DNA of 64,000 bases, from contig NZ_CP075190.1 in the NCBI RefSeq assembly GCF_020510585.1, forward strand, positions 923,501 to 987,500, given 5' to 3'. This document shows, in pieces, positions 45,804 through 53,125 of the stretch. Each line of letters opens with the position of its first letter. Within the stretch, counting starts at the first letter, position 1. The DNA is from Ferribacterium limneticum (GTDB lineage: Bacteria > Pseudomonadota > Gammaproteobacteria > Burkholderiales > Rhodocyclaceae). The position numbers were made by a program, and so were the translations under genes. The notes below the pieces were generated by a model, which saw only the letters and a list, made by a program, of their open reading frames with translations, was not told the origin of the DNA and searched no databases.

Positions 45804-46199
45804 ATGACTGCAAACCTGACCCATCGCACCACCGTTGCCGACTTCATCGCTGACCGTCTCGCCGAGTGCGATAAGACGCAACGCGAGATCGCCGAAGAAT
45901 GCGGCTTCGAGAAAGCCAACATCATCACGATGTTCAAGAATGGCTCGACGAAGGTGCCGCTCAATCGAATTGGGCTGCTCGCAAAAGCGATCGGTGCCGA
46001 TCCTGCCCATCTGCTTCGTCTCGTGATGCAGGAGTATTTGCCTGATACCTGGGATGCGATTGAAGATATTTTGCAAAGCACCGTGCTGACCGCCAATGAG
46101 CTCGACCTGGTTCGCAAGTTTCGCGAAGTGACCGGCGACAACGACGCGGTGCCCATCGTCATTGATCGTGACGCGCTGGTCGCTATCGTCGCTGCGTGA
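45804..46199 (+). CDS. HTH (XRE-like) DNA-binding regulator
   Basis: 131 aa. Residues ~10-60 form a lambda-repressor-like HTH (VADFIADRLAECDKTQREIAEECGFEKANIITMFKNGSTKVPLNRIGLLAKAIGADP). The C-terminal half is unknown. A good RBS (GAGGAG) lies 8 nt upstream and an inverted repeat surrounds the promoter, suggesting autoregulation. It is coupled to the next gene by a GTGA overlap. The two genes form a cassette between structured copies A and B. Confidence 0.85.
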   Translation: MTANLTHRTTVADFIADRLAECDKTQREIAEECGFEKANIITMFKNGSTKVPLNRIGLLAKAIGADPAHLLRLVMQEYLPDTWDAIEDILQSTVLTANELDLVRKFREVTGDNDAVPIVIDRDALVAIVAA

Positions 46200-46606
46200 G
46201 GTCGATCATGGGTAAGAAAAAAGAGAGTAGCACTGTCGTCATCCGTATGTTTTCACGTTGTGAAGACTCTGCTTGGGAGCCTCTGTCTATCCGGAAGGGG
46301 AGCTCGTTTATGTTTGGCAAAACAGCTGCCTTGTCCTGGGCAAATCACCAGGTTGAGATCGCAGTCGCCTATGTTGATTTTGAACCTAACCCGCCGAGAC
46401 TGCTTTCCGCATCCCTGTCGGTTTGGAGGTTTGACGGCAACGGTATGGTGAATGATGAACATGCCAGCAACGAAATCAATCGCAAACTCGATATGGCACC
46501 CAGTGGCTCTAAGCAACGGTTGGCGCAGCTTGGCGGCCATGATCTTGATGCCGTCTGTTCTCTTCTCGGCGCAATTCCCGGCGAGGGCTACCCTCGAAAG
46601 GAATAA
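46196..46606 (+). CDS. Hypothetical protein, partner of HTH regulator
   Basis: 136 aa from a GTG overlapping the HTH stop (GTGA); an ATG at 46208 would shorten it by 4 residues. No family recognised. No signal peptide or membrane segment; a mixed alpha/beta composition (SWANHQVEIAVAYVDFEPNPPRLLSASLSVWRFD). The tight coupling to a repressor resembles a toxin-antitoxin or regulator-effector pair, but no toxin motif is visible. Confidence 0.6.
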   Translation: MRSIMGKKKESSTVVIRMFSRCEDSAWEPLSIRKGSSFMFGKTAALSWANHQVEIAVAYVDFEPNPPRLLSASLSVWRFDGNGMVNDEHASNEINRKLDMAPSGSKQRLAQLGGHDLDAVCSLLGAIPGEGYPRKE

Positions 46607-46670
46607 GTGAAGGACTGCGTGGCATCGAGACGAAAGTGGAGCGCAACGGGAAATATCGTTTTCGAGGTGT

Positions 46671-46714
46671 TCGAGGCAGCAGCGCTGATTAGGAAATGAA
46701 TCCTACTGCCTCGA
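46671..46714 (+). repeat. Nested inverted repeat downstream of HTH cassette genes
   Basis: TCGAGGCAG (46671-46679) pairs with CTGCCTCGA (46706-46714). Inside, TAGGA-AATGAA-TCCTA (46690-46705) abuts the right arm, giving a bulged two-storey hairpin. No T-run follows, so it is not a standard terminator. Confidence 0.5.
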
Positions 46715-46732
46715 GTGACCTGACGTTGCCTG

Positions 46733-46841
46733 TATAAGAGTTGGCGAACTCTGGCCCGGAATGAGGAACGCAGTACCTTGAGCGGGCCTCATTCCTTATA
46801 GGACTTCGCTTCTCCGCGAGAAGGAAAATAATAGGAATTTG
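46733..46841 (+). repeat. Structured element, copy B (right border of HTH cassette)
   Basis: TATAAG (46733-46738) with CTTATA (46795-46800); an inner 9-bp stem GGAATGAGG/CCTCATTCC (46758-46766/46787-46795); a small hairpin built on AGTT/AACT (46739-46750); conserved TTATAGGACTTCGC (46796-46809); hairpin CTTCTC-CGC-GAGAAG (46809-46823); tail ATAATAGGAATTTG (46828-46841). It lies 1195 bp from copy A in the same orientation. Confidence 0.65.
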
Positions 46842-46893
46842 GTCTGGCTAGGTGTCACTTAGGGGTAACAACCATCAACCTTTGACGATGGCT

Positions 46894-47709
46894 TTATGCG
46901 AAGAGGATTTGCTCGAATGCCAGTTGGCAGGTCTGTTGTATCTGCGCTGGGTCGAGCTTGCGGTCCTGTGGGATGCGAGCTGCGCTCCGGATGACATCAG
47001 TGACGCTCTCGAAACTGGACTTGCTTAACTCAAGCACGCGATCGCTCAGCTTGTCCCCTAGTTCGGGCTTAATAACGCCATTCCAGGTCTTGTTGAACTC
47101 CTCCAGCAACGTGCCGAATAGCTCGATCGTGTCGTAGATGTAAAGGATGTCCTTGGCTTGTTTCTCTGGCGGGCGATCTTTTTGGATCAGAAATTTCTGG
47201 ACCATGAAGCAGAGCGGATTCGCTACCTGAATGTCGATTGGCGACTTCAAGGGTATTCCGTGTTGTGGTTCCAGTTTGATGGTCCACGGATGCACGAGAA
47301 GAATGTCTAGGTGTCGGATCTTTTGAGCAGATATCCCAGCTTTGGACAATGTGGCGTCGCGGGAGCCGTCACGCTTGAATTCACGGCCACCTAGCGGTGT
47401 TAGGAATTCAGCGTAGAAGCCACTGCTATCGTCGCCGAGGGTGTAATGTGCGACGGGAGGTCTATATTCGCCGGTCAGATCTTCCTTGAATCCATGTTCA
47501 AGCAGGGCATCCTTGATGTTGCCTTCAATCGGTTCCGAGTTTGCGAAGGCCAAGTCAGTATCGCGAGTAAACACTGGCTGGTATTGGAGCTGGTTTGCGC
47601 GAGGGTCGAATCGATGCAGGCGATGCGCCCAACCTCCGATAAAGACCAGCTTTCCACGCCATGGATCAAGGGCCTGGATCAGTTTTGCCAGAGGTTCTAA
47701 ATCGTTCAT
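46894..47709 (-). CDS. AbiEii/GSU2403-like nucleotidyltransferase (putative toxin)
   Basis: 271 aa. GKLVFIGGWAHRLHRF...TRDTDLAF (residues ~20-55) matches a GG...DxD nucleotidyltransferase active site; a third Asp candidate is HLDILL (~130). The C-terminal helical part is typical of AbiEii/MNT-type proteins. AbiEii toxins block growth by nucleotide transfer to RNA in AbiE phage-abortive systems. Encoded directly after the wHTH-containing partner (1 nt apart), as in antitoxin-first AbiE operons. Confidence 0.75.
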   Translation of the reverse strand: MNDLEPLAKLIQALDPWRGKLVFIGGWAHRLHRFDPRANQLQYQPVFTRDTDLAFANSEPIEGNIKDALLEHGFKEDLTGEYRPPVAHYTLGDDSSGFYAEFLTPLGGREFKRDGSRDATLSKAGISAQKIRHLDILLVHPWTIKLEPQHGIPLKSPIDIQVANPLCFMVQKFLIQKDRPPEKQAKDILYIYDTIELFGTLLEEFNKTWNGVIKPELGDKLSDRVLELSKSSFESVTDVIRSAARIPQDRKLDPAQIQQTCQLAFEQILFA

Positions 47710-48864
47710 TTAGTATCCGTTCTCAATAATCGGGCGAAGCACTTTTTGATAGATCAGCTCAGCCTGTTCTTCACCCCGCGATGGGTGATTGGCGACATCC
47801 AGCCACACCTGGATCACATCTGAGACGATCAAACCGTCCTCCTGGTGTACGGCGCCCCTGAATGCCGATTTTGGTGACAGTGCTTGCCGGACGATGAGGT
47901 CAGGCTTCTCTGAAGGAGAGGCTGCTACCAGTGCTCTCCATTTTTTGTCATCAGGGCGAGGTAGCTTGGGCACATAGATATATGGAGGAACGCCGCTGAC
48001 ATGTCCGAGGCGCAATGCATCCGCTGCTGCGAATAGCCCAAGACATGCCTCTCCTTCATGCTTCACAAGAAGGCTCTCTATTTGCTGTTCCACAGGGCCG
48101 CGAATGAGGAACTTCATTGGTAGTTCCGGTGAGGGGCGCATCGCTGCCGAACGCCACCGACGGAAGAGATCTTGTCGACGTACAAGAACGAGATAGCGGG
48201 AGGAGTCGTCCAGATACCCTTCGCTGCGTAGCTGCTGCAGGAAGCGGGAGGCGCTCATGGGGGATACCTTGGCGGCCTCGGCGAACTCGGAACCGCTTTG
48301 ATACCGCTGTCTTGGTGCGTGTAGCAGGTGGTCGGGTATATTCGGGGCCAGTAGCACTTTCAGCATCCATTGGTTCAGATCCGAGAAGATATTGACCGGC
48401 TGATTCGATGGGGCGCTTCCATACCATCGCGGTTCCTCTGGGGCGGCATTCAGCTCCTCAAGTCCCGCCCCCCTGAAGTATCTAAGCCCATTCTTGGAGA
48501 CGAGGCCAACAGCTACATTCGGTGCGTATTGCTCAACAAACGAACCGACTTGCTTCGATAGGGATTGGGATGCGTTCTCTACAGAAATCACTGCCAAGGG
48601 TTGTGCATTGCCTGCATCGAGGGCATTTGCTTGTGCTTGCAGGATGGCCTGCGATAGCAGGGGGATTACGCGATCGGCCCGTCCTTCCGCCAGTGCCTTG
48701 ATCTCCACGGCAAAGCGCTGCGGCCCCCTTCGCACAAGTAAATCGAGACGTCTGTTTCCGTATTTCGGCGAACGGTCGACGTCCCAGCCGTTGGCCTCGA
48801 ATAGATTGGCAACGAGAGCTTCCGCGTTCTGACTTCTACTTTGGGGTGATTCGGAGGGGCGCAT
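47710..48864 (-). CDS. AbiEi-like winged-helix antitoxin/regulator with N-terminal nuclease-like domain
   Basis: 384 aa. Residues ~12-60 (EALVANLFEANGWDVDRSPKYGNRRLDLLVRRGPQRFAVEIKA) resemble a PD-(D/E)xK core (D...ExK). Residues ~190-245 form a winged helix (GSEFAEAAKVSPMSASRFLQQLRSEGYL). The C-terminal half (FLIRGP...LGLFAAADALRLGHVSG) resembles the C-terminal part of AbiEi-type proteins. It probably represses its own promoter through the repeat array at 48878-48955. Whether the nuclease-like domain is active is unclear. Confidence 0.7.
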   Translation of the reverse strand: MRPSESPQSRSQNAEALVANLFEANGWDVDRSPKYGNRRLDLLVRRGPQRFAVEIKALAEGRADRVIPLLSQAILQAQANALDAGNAQPLAVISVENASQSLSKQVGSFVEQYAPNVAVGLVSKNGLRYFRGAGLEELNAAPEEPRWYGSAPSNQPVNIFSDLNQWMLKVLLAPNIPDHLLHAPRQRYQSGSEFAEAAKVSPMSASRFLQQLRSEGYLDDSSRYLVLVRRQDLFRRWRSAAMRPSPELPMKFLIRGPVEQQIESLLVKHEGEACLGLFAAADALRLGHVSGVPPYIYVPKLPRPDDKKWRALVAASPSEKPDLIVRQALSPKSAFRGAVHQEDGLIVSDVIQVWLDVANHPSRGEEQAELIYQKVLRPIIENGY

Positions 48865-48877
48865 TTTGATGATTCCT

Positions 48878-48955
48878 GATATCTACCATGGCCATTATAG
48901 ATATCGTGGCCAAGATATCAACCGTGGCCGTGGTAGATATCTTGGCCGTGATATG
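48878..48955 (-). promoter_or_regulatory. Operator array upstream of AbiE-like operon (GATATC/TGGCC repeats)
   Basis: GATATC occurs at 48878, 48900, 48914 and 48936, with GATATG at 48950; TGGCC follows each of the first four. Start-to-start spacings are 22, 14, 22 and 14, i.e. a 36-bp unit in tandem (48878-48913 and 48914-48949). The outer copies also form an inverted repeat (GATATCTACCATGGCC versus GGCCGTGGTAGATATC). It lies 13 nt upstream of the antitoxin start, so it is a likely autoregulatory site. Confidence 0.75.
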
Positions 48956-48970
48956 TATTTGGCGCTTGCT

Positions 48971-50017
48971 TCAATAGGTCAGCTCGTCGATCCAGTCATG
49001 ATAGCGATGGGCGACCGCCATAGGGACAGGGATACGCACCAGGGAGTCGCGCAGCTCGTTGAGTGCGGTTCCGACCAAGATGTTCGCTTCGCTGTCCGGC
49101 TGCAGCTTGACCTGTCCATTGCCGGTCCACTGGGCTCCCCAGCGATACCAAGGATCGGGCGGGATACCACGGCCGCCGATGGACTCAGCCTTCTTGTAGT
49201 CGGCTGCGATCGAGAACATCGGTGCCAGGTAGGAGCGCAGATTCTTCGCAAAGTGCGGCAACATCCCCAAGCGATCAAGCCCGGCCTTGGCGGGTCCAGA
49301 GTCCTGGAGGCGCGCTTCCATACGGACCCAGGGTTGGCCGACCGACTGGCCATCGTTGATGGTTTTCACGTAGAGAGCCATCTGGTCAGAGCATTCCGGG
49401 CTCTCCCAGATGATTTGCGTGTCCGGCATCGGCGATCCGAGCGCATCTTTCCGGTAGCGGTTGGATGCCTTCACAAAACGCTTTCTAAGGGCCTTCCTTA
49501 GCCGCTGGTGACGTTGCGGAAAAAGGCAATGCCGGAGTTGCTCCTTCAATTCGTCGAGCCGCCAGAGGTCGTTGGAGCCGTCGGGGAGCTTTGCATCGAT
49601 GGCGAACTCGATCCGCATGATCTTGGAGTTCCAGAACGTTTCGATAAGCACCTTCAGATCGCGAAGGCTGGGATCGTGGATGGCAAGACAAGGGCGACCG
49701 TAACGGGATTTCCCGTAACGGCTAGAGGGAATGCTGAGCGTGCCATCCTTGATCTGCTGACGCAGGACCGCGATCCTGCCGGCGCTGGTGTCGTGCTCGT
49801 GACAAGTAAAGGTAATTGCGTCGATTTTTGCCTTCAGACGTTTGAAGGGCGTGAAATCAACCTTCGTGTGATCGCTATCTGCAATCGCAGGAAGAGGCAC
49901 TGTGCTCGGCGAAGCCTCGCTCGGCATGCCCGTGTAGGAGAAGGAGAGCGGGCGGGCAAAAACGAAGTGCGGCGACGGATTTTTCCTTGTGTGTTGGTAC
50001 TGCATAGAAGTGTTCAT
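48971..50017 (-). CDS. Putative replication initiator-like protein (Rep_trans/RstA-like)
   Basis: 348 aa from ATG 50015-50017, which has GGAG 9 nt upstream; the frame is open to a TTG at 50050. Patterns such as KIDAITFTCHEHD, KIMRIEFAIDAKL and WVRMEARLQDSGPAK resemble the start, the DxD-like strand and the RxE strand of rolling-circle initiators of phage and plasmid (Rep_trans) type, but a clear catalytic Tyr motif was not identified. Last gene after the AlpA operon. Low confidence in function, high in coding. Confidence 0.6.
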   Translation of the reverse strand: MNTSMQYQHTRKNPSPHFVFARPLSFSYTGMPSEASPSTVPLPAIADSDHTKVDFTPFKRLKAKIDAITFTCHEHDTSAGRIAVLRQQIKDGTLSIPSSRYGKSRYGRPCLAIHDPSLRDLKVLIETFWNSKIMRIEFAIDAKLPDGSNDLWRLDELKEQLRHCLFPQRHQRLRKALRKRFVKASNRYRKDALGSPMPDTQIIWESPECSDQMALYVKTINDGQSVGQPWVRMEARLQDSGPAKAGLDRLGMLPHFAKNLRSYLAPMFSIAADYKKAESIGGRGIPPDPWYRWGAQWTGNGQVKLQPDSEANILVGTALNELRDSLVRIPVPMAVAHRYHDWIDELTY

Positions 50018-50163
50018 GGTGAATGTCTCCACGTGGGCCAACACAGCCAATCTGCTTGCGCAGACCGGCTGGTATTGGTGGTGTTGTGTATTGGAGAAGA
50101 AGAAGTAAGGAGGGGATTGAGACCTGTACCCTATATGGGAAATCTGGATTGCTCAGAATCCCC

Positions 50164-50193
50164 GGCCGCACATGCACTCGCCTAGATGCGGCC
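50164..50193. repeat. 7-bp inverted repeat upstream of Rep-like gene
   Basis: GGCCGCA (50164-50170) and TGCGGCC (50187-50193) flank a 16-nt loop in the 201-nt gap between the 214-aa gene and the Rep-like gene. It could be an mRNA hairpin or part of an origin. No T-run follows on the minus strand. Confidence 0.35.
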
Positions 50194-50218
50194 CTCGCCC
50201 CCCTCTTTTTTCTGCTAA

Positions 50219-50863
50219 CTAGCCTCGGATGGCTTCTTCAGCCTCTTCAAGCTGCTCGAAGAGGGTTTCGCTCAGGCATTTTGCTTCTTCAGCAGAATCA
50301 AATGCGCGTTCGGCGTGCTCGCTGATAATGTTCAGCAAGGCGCGAACCTCTTTCTCGGTCGGCGGACCGTCTGCCTTGAAAACTCGGAATGCCATCGCGA
50401 GGGTCAAAAGGGCATTGGCTGCATCATCGTGGCCGGAAGCCAGTTTCCCAATTTCACAAGCAAGGTTGTAGGCCTCATCCCTGTTGAGGCGAATTTCAAT
50501 CTTGTTGGCAGAGCAGTTGTTCTTGAAGATTTCTCCGAGACGTTCGAATACCGGGTTGCAGCGCTTTTCCGAGGGAGCTGTCGTAGCCATCTTGCTCTTT
50601 TCGAAGAACTCATCGACTCGATTTTCAATTTCTTTCTCAGAAAGCTTGCCCTTGGCATAGCTCATTGCAAAGTGCTCAAGGTGGTCGGAGTTGAAGTAGA
50701 TGTCATCAAACTGAGGGTCGCAACGAATTACGGGGGATCCAGAGGTTTGTCCATGGATGTTCTGAGCAAGGAACATCGGCCAACTATTTTTCTCGGTCGG
50801 GAAAATGGTCGCCAGAAGCGCTGCACTTTCAGAGAATCCAAGCATTGCGTCGTATCCAGTCAT
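50219..50863 (-). CDS. Hypothetical protein of AlpA operon (214 aa)
   Basis: 214 aa with no recognised domain. Predominantly helical and acidic, ending in a Glu-rich helix (CLSETLFEQLEEAEEAIRG). Start and upstream stop share a base (TGATG, 50863), so it is coupled to the 141-aa gene. Likely an island maintenance gene. Confidence 0.7.
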   Translation of the reverse strand: MTGYDAMLGFSESAALLATIFPTEKNSWPMFLAQNIHGQTSGSPVIRCDPQFDDIYFNSDHLEHFAMSYAKGKLSEKEIENRVDEFFEKSKMATTAPSEKRCNPVFERLGEIFKNNCSANKIEIRLNRDEAYNLACEIGKLASGHDDAANALLTLAMAFRVFKADGPPTEKEVRALLNIISEHAERAFDSAEEAKCLSETLFEQLEEAEEAIRG

Positions 50864-51288
50864 CAGTTTTCCTCCTTCACGGTTTGAGCCTTGAGCGTTC
50901 CTTGGTGGGTATTGTTTGTCCTGTCGCCGAGCAACTCGTCGAGTTCATCATCCGAGGCGGCGCCCGGGGGGGTATGACTCGGCTGATCCCAGTGAAGGTA
51001 TTCGAGGCATGCGTTGACGTCGTCGAGCATTTGCTCGGCAGATTCAGCGGCTCCCGAATAATCCGAAGCGATTTGATAGATGCGTTGCAATGCATGGGCT
51101 TTGTTGCCACGCCCAACTGCCATTTGCTCGATCACCCTGATGGCGGATTCAGTTGCCTTCAGGTGCGTATGGATGATCAAGAGACGACTCAGCAACTCGG
51201 CGTATTCCGGGCTCGAATTGGAAAAGCAATCAGCCTCGTCCATCACATGCGTCAGCAGCGGCGATGCGATGTAGGTGTTGTCAATCAT
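50863..51288 (-). CDS. Hypothetical protein of AlpA operon (141 aa)
   Basis: 141 aa, no recognised domain; helical N-terminal two thirds and a disordered Pro/Asp-rich tail. The start overlaps the AlpA stop as ATGA (51285-51288). Function unknown. Confidence 0.7.
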   Translation of the reverse strand: MIDNTYIASPLLTHVMDEADCFSNSSPEYAELLSRLLIIHTHLKATESAIRVIEQMAVGRGNKAHALQRIYQIASDYSGAAESAEQMLDDVNACLEYLHWDQPSHTPPGAASDDELDELLGDRTNNTHQGTLKAQTVKEEN

Positions 51289-51500
51289 TGCAGCACCTCC
51301 CCGCCGTAGGTGTTGCGTTCGATGAAGGCATCCAGATCGCTCTGGCGATATTTCACGTGACGACCGATCTTGATCAGCGGCAGGGAATACCTTTTATTTG
51401 TCCACCAGCAAGCAAGCGTCTGCGGTGCCAGGCCCAGGTAGATTGCTGCTTCCTTACGAGAGAGCAGGCGGTCGGTAGTGTTAGGATTTTGGTAAGTCAT
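51285..51500 (-). CDS. AlpA/excisionase-like helix-turn-helix protein
   Basis: 71 aa from ATG 51498-51500, with AAAGGAG 8 nt upstream deciding against the longer frame. The winged-HTH pattern LLSRKEAAIYLGLAPQTLACWW...LPLIKIGRHVKYRQSDLDAFIERN is typical of MerR-like/AlpA/Xis proteins. Such proteins direct excision or activate integrase genes of islands. First gene of a four-gene operon. Confidence 0.85.
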   Translation of the reverse strand: MTYQNPNTTDRLLSRKEAAIYLGLAPQTLACWWTNKRYSLPLIKIGRHVKYRQSDLDAFIERNTYGGEVLQ

Positions 51501-51654
51501 TACTGACTCCTTTCTGAAGTTGAGATGAAGCGCTGGGCCCGGCGCGGAGCGAATCTTGCAACGCCTAAATTCGGATTTGGGGGCCGTGAAGGAGTCGTGA
51601 GTCCATTTGTCCAAATGCTCGTAGAAATACCTATTTGAGATTGATTTGCTGCTT

Positions 51655-52599
51655 ATGAAATTTCCGGTTCAAGCTGAACTTGTAGTACGGCAACGCTTTG
51701 CCGAGGCCATGGCTACTGATCGACCAAAGAAGGAAGTGCAGGACGAACTTGGGATAGCGGAGTCCACGTTCTACAAGTGGAGGCAGCGATGGCTTCAGTA
51801 TGGAAATGGTTGGGTGAGGGGGGAGCCAATTACCAAGGCAGTGCATTTGCCAATGACTACTGGCAGGACATCAAGAAGGGAAATTTTGGATCTGTGTTTA
51901 GCGATGCCGACGTCGAGTGCACGTAGCATTTCTAAGCAATTACATTCAGATCGATTGAAGCTCGTAGCACCGTCGACCATCAGTAATTTGCTAATAGAAT
52001 CGAAGCTGAATACTCGGCAGTTGCGAGCAGAAGAGTTACATCGGCGCTATCTGCGAGGGGGCACACTCTCCCAGATTCAAAGAGATCTCGTTCGAAAATG
52101 TGTCGATCCAACCATTGCTTGGAAGGGCGACGTCGCGACCCGCTCTGGACGGATTCTTGCGCAAGGAATTGTAAGAACACACCGGGCTAGTCCCCTCGGT
52201 GTGACGCCACTCTATGTGGTCGTCGACACATTTGATCGGCGGGCCTTCGCAATGTTTCCGGCGGAGCGGGGGCCTAGTGGCCAGATCGAGTGTCTGAAAC
52301 GAGCGATTGATGAATTCGGCTGCGATTTGAAGGACGTTCTTGCTGTGTTCTCTGATCCAAGTGACGAATACATGTCGTGTGGCGAAGCTAGTTCCTATCA
52401 TCGATTCTTGCTTAAGAACAAAATTGCTCACCGGATACATCCCACAACCGGGAACAAGAGGAATCCGATGGCTTGGCAGGTATGGCGATCACTCAAGCCT
52501 TTTCTGTTCGCGGAGAATCGACATCTTTGCGAGCTTCATAAGGACGAGCCCGCTCGACTCAACTCTCTAGTGGCAGAATTCTTGGCTAAAGCTCGGTGA
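51655..52599 (+). CDS. Transposase-derived protein with HTH and degenerate integrase (rve) core
   Basis: 314 aa from ATG at 51655 (in-frame TTG at 51646). N-terminal HTH (KKEVQDELGIAESTFYKWRQRWLQYG). A rve-like part starts with LYVVVDTFDRRAFAMF (first Asp) and has VFSDPSDEYMS (second Asp), but the usual E-containing helix is replaced (NKRNPMAWQVWRSLKP), so strand transfer is doubtful. No inverted repeats flank it. Its stop abuts the convergent XRE stop (TGATCA). Probably a domesticated or decayed IS481/IS3-type transposase. Confidence 0.65.
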   Translation: MKFPVQAELVVRQRFAEAMATDRPKKEVQDELGIAESTFYKWRQRWLQYGNGWVRGEPITKAVHLPMTTGRTSRREILDLCLAMPTSSARSISKQLHSDRLKLVAPSTISNLLIESKLNTRQLRAEELHRRYLRGGTLSQIQRDLVRKCVDPTIAWKGDVATRSGRILAQGIVRTHRASPLGVTPLYVVVDTFDRRAFAMFPAERGPSGQIECLKRAIDEFGCDLKDVLAVFSDPSDEYMSCGEASSYHRFLLKNKIAHRIHPTTGNKRNPMAWQVWRSLKPFLFAENRHLCELHKDEPARLNSLVAEFLAKAR

Positions 52600-52815
52600 T
52601 CATGGACCCACAAGCCTCGGGAAGGAGACATCGAGCAACCAAGCCGCACGAGCGTAGTAGCCGATCTGAACAGTTGGAGCGCCTTGCTCCATTTTGACTA
52701 TGGTTGGCAGTGACATTTCGGCGATGACAGAGAAGTCGCGTTGTGAATAGCCTCGCTCCTTCCGGGTACGCGCAAGTTGCGCGCCAAGAATATGGAGAGC
52801 AGCTTGGACTTCCAA
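52600..52815 (-). CDS. Small XRE-family HTH repressor
   Basis: 71 aa from a TTG at 52813-52815. HTH pattern LGAQLARTRKERGYSQRDFSVIAEMSLPTIVKMEQGAPTVQIGYYARAAWLLDV. The frame stays open for 45 nt upstream and would read ...HAKKRAFEISPLPLEVQAAL, which looks like the family's natural N-terminus but has no ATG/GTG (only an ATT), so the true start is uncertain. The inverted repeat just upstream is a likely operator. Confidence 0.8.
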   Translation of the reverse strand: MEVQAALHILGAQLARTRKERGYSQRDFSVIAEMSLPTIVKMEQGAPTVQIGYYARAAWLLDVSFPRLVGP

Positions 52816-52852
52816 GGGGAGAGGGGATATCTCGAAGGCGCGTTTTTTGGCA

Positions 52853-52904
52853 TGATCAATCTAAATTGAACAAATCGGCCAAATTGTTCAATTTAGATTG
52901 ATCA
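52853..52904. promoter_or_regulatory. Perfect 21-bp inverted repeat, likely operator of the XRE repressor
   Basis: Left arm 52853-52873, spacer ATCGGCCAAA (52874-52883), right arm 52884-52904; every base of the arms pairs. Each arm contains TTGATC-type ends and CTAAATTGAAC. It lies in the 310-nt gap between the XRE gene and the AAA ATPase gene, so it may control both directions. The rest of the gap holds the TCTATA repeats. Confidence 0.75.
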
Positions 52905-53044
52905 AATGGCGCTAGGGAGAGCTCTTGTGTGCGGCAGGCCGGGGGCTGATCCTCTGGTTTCGTGGTGCACGATAACGCCGCAGAAGCATTGAAAGCCACT
53001 GTGCCGAGCGTTCAAGGTGAGTTCATATAATTGGTATATAGTTG

Positions 53045-53116
53045 TCTATAAATATCTATATTTCGCATCGCTCGGGTTTCTATAATCACTCTATAATCTG
53101 TCTATAGTTTCCTATA
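53045..53116 (+). promoter_or_regulatory. TCTATA repeats upstream of AAA ATPase gene
   Basis: TCTATA starts at 53045, 53055, 53079, 53090 and 53101, with CCTATA at 53111. Successive gaps are 10, 24, 11, 11 and 10 bp, i.e. close to one or two helical turns, so the boxes face the same side of the DNA. The last box ends 9 nt before the ATG. Suggests cooperative binding by a regulator. Confidence 0.6.
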
Positions 53117-53125
53117 GGTGCTCTC

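Noticed and set aside
48878..48955. Short CRISPR-like repeat array
   Set aside because: Only two 36-bp units with no spacers and no cas genes; position and palindromes fit an operator.
50164..50212. Rho-independent terminator on the plus strand
   Set aside because: A hairpin and a later T-rich stretch exist, but they are separated by C-rich DNA and no plus-strand gene ends there.
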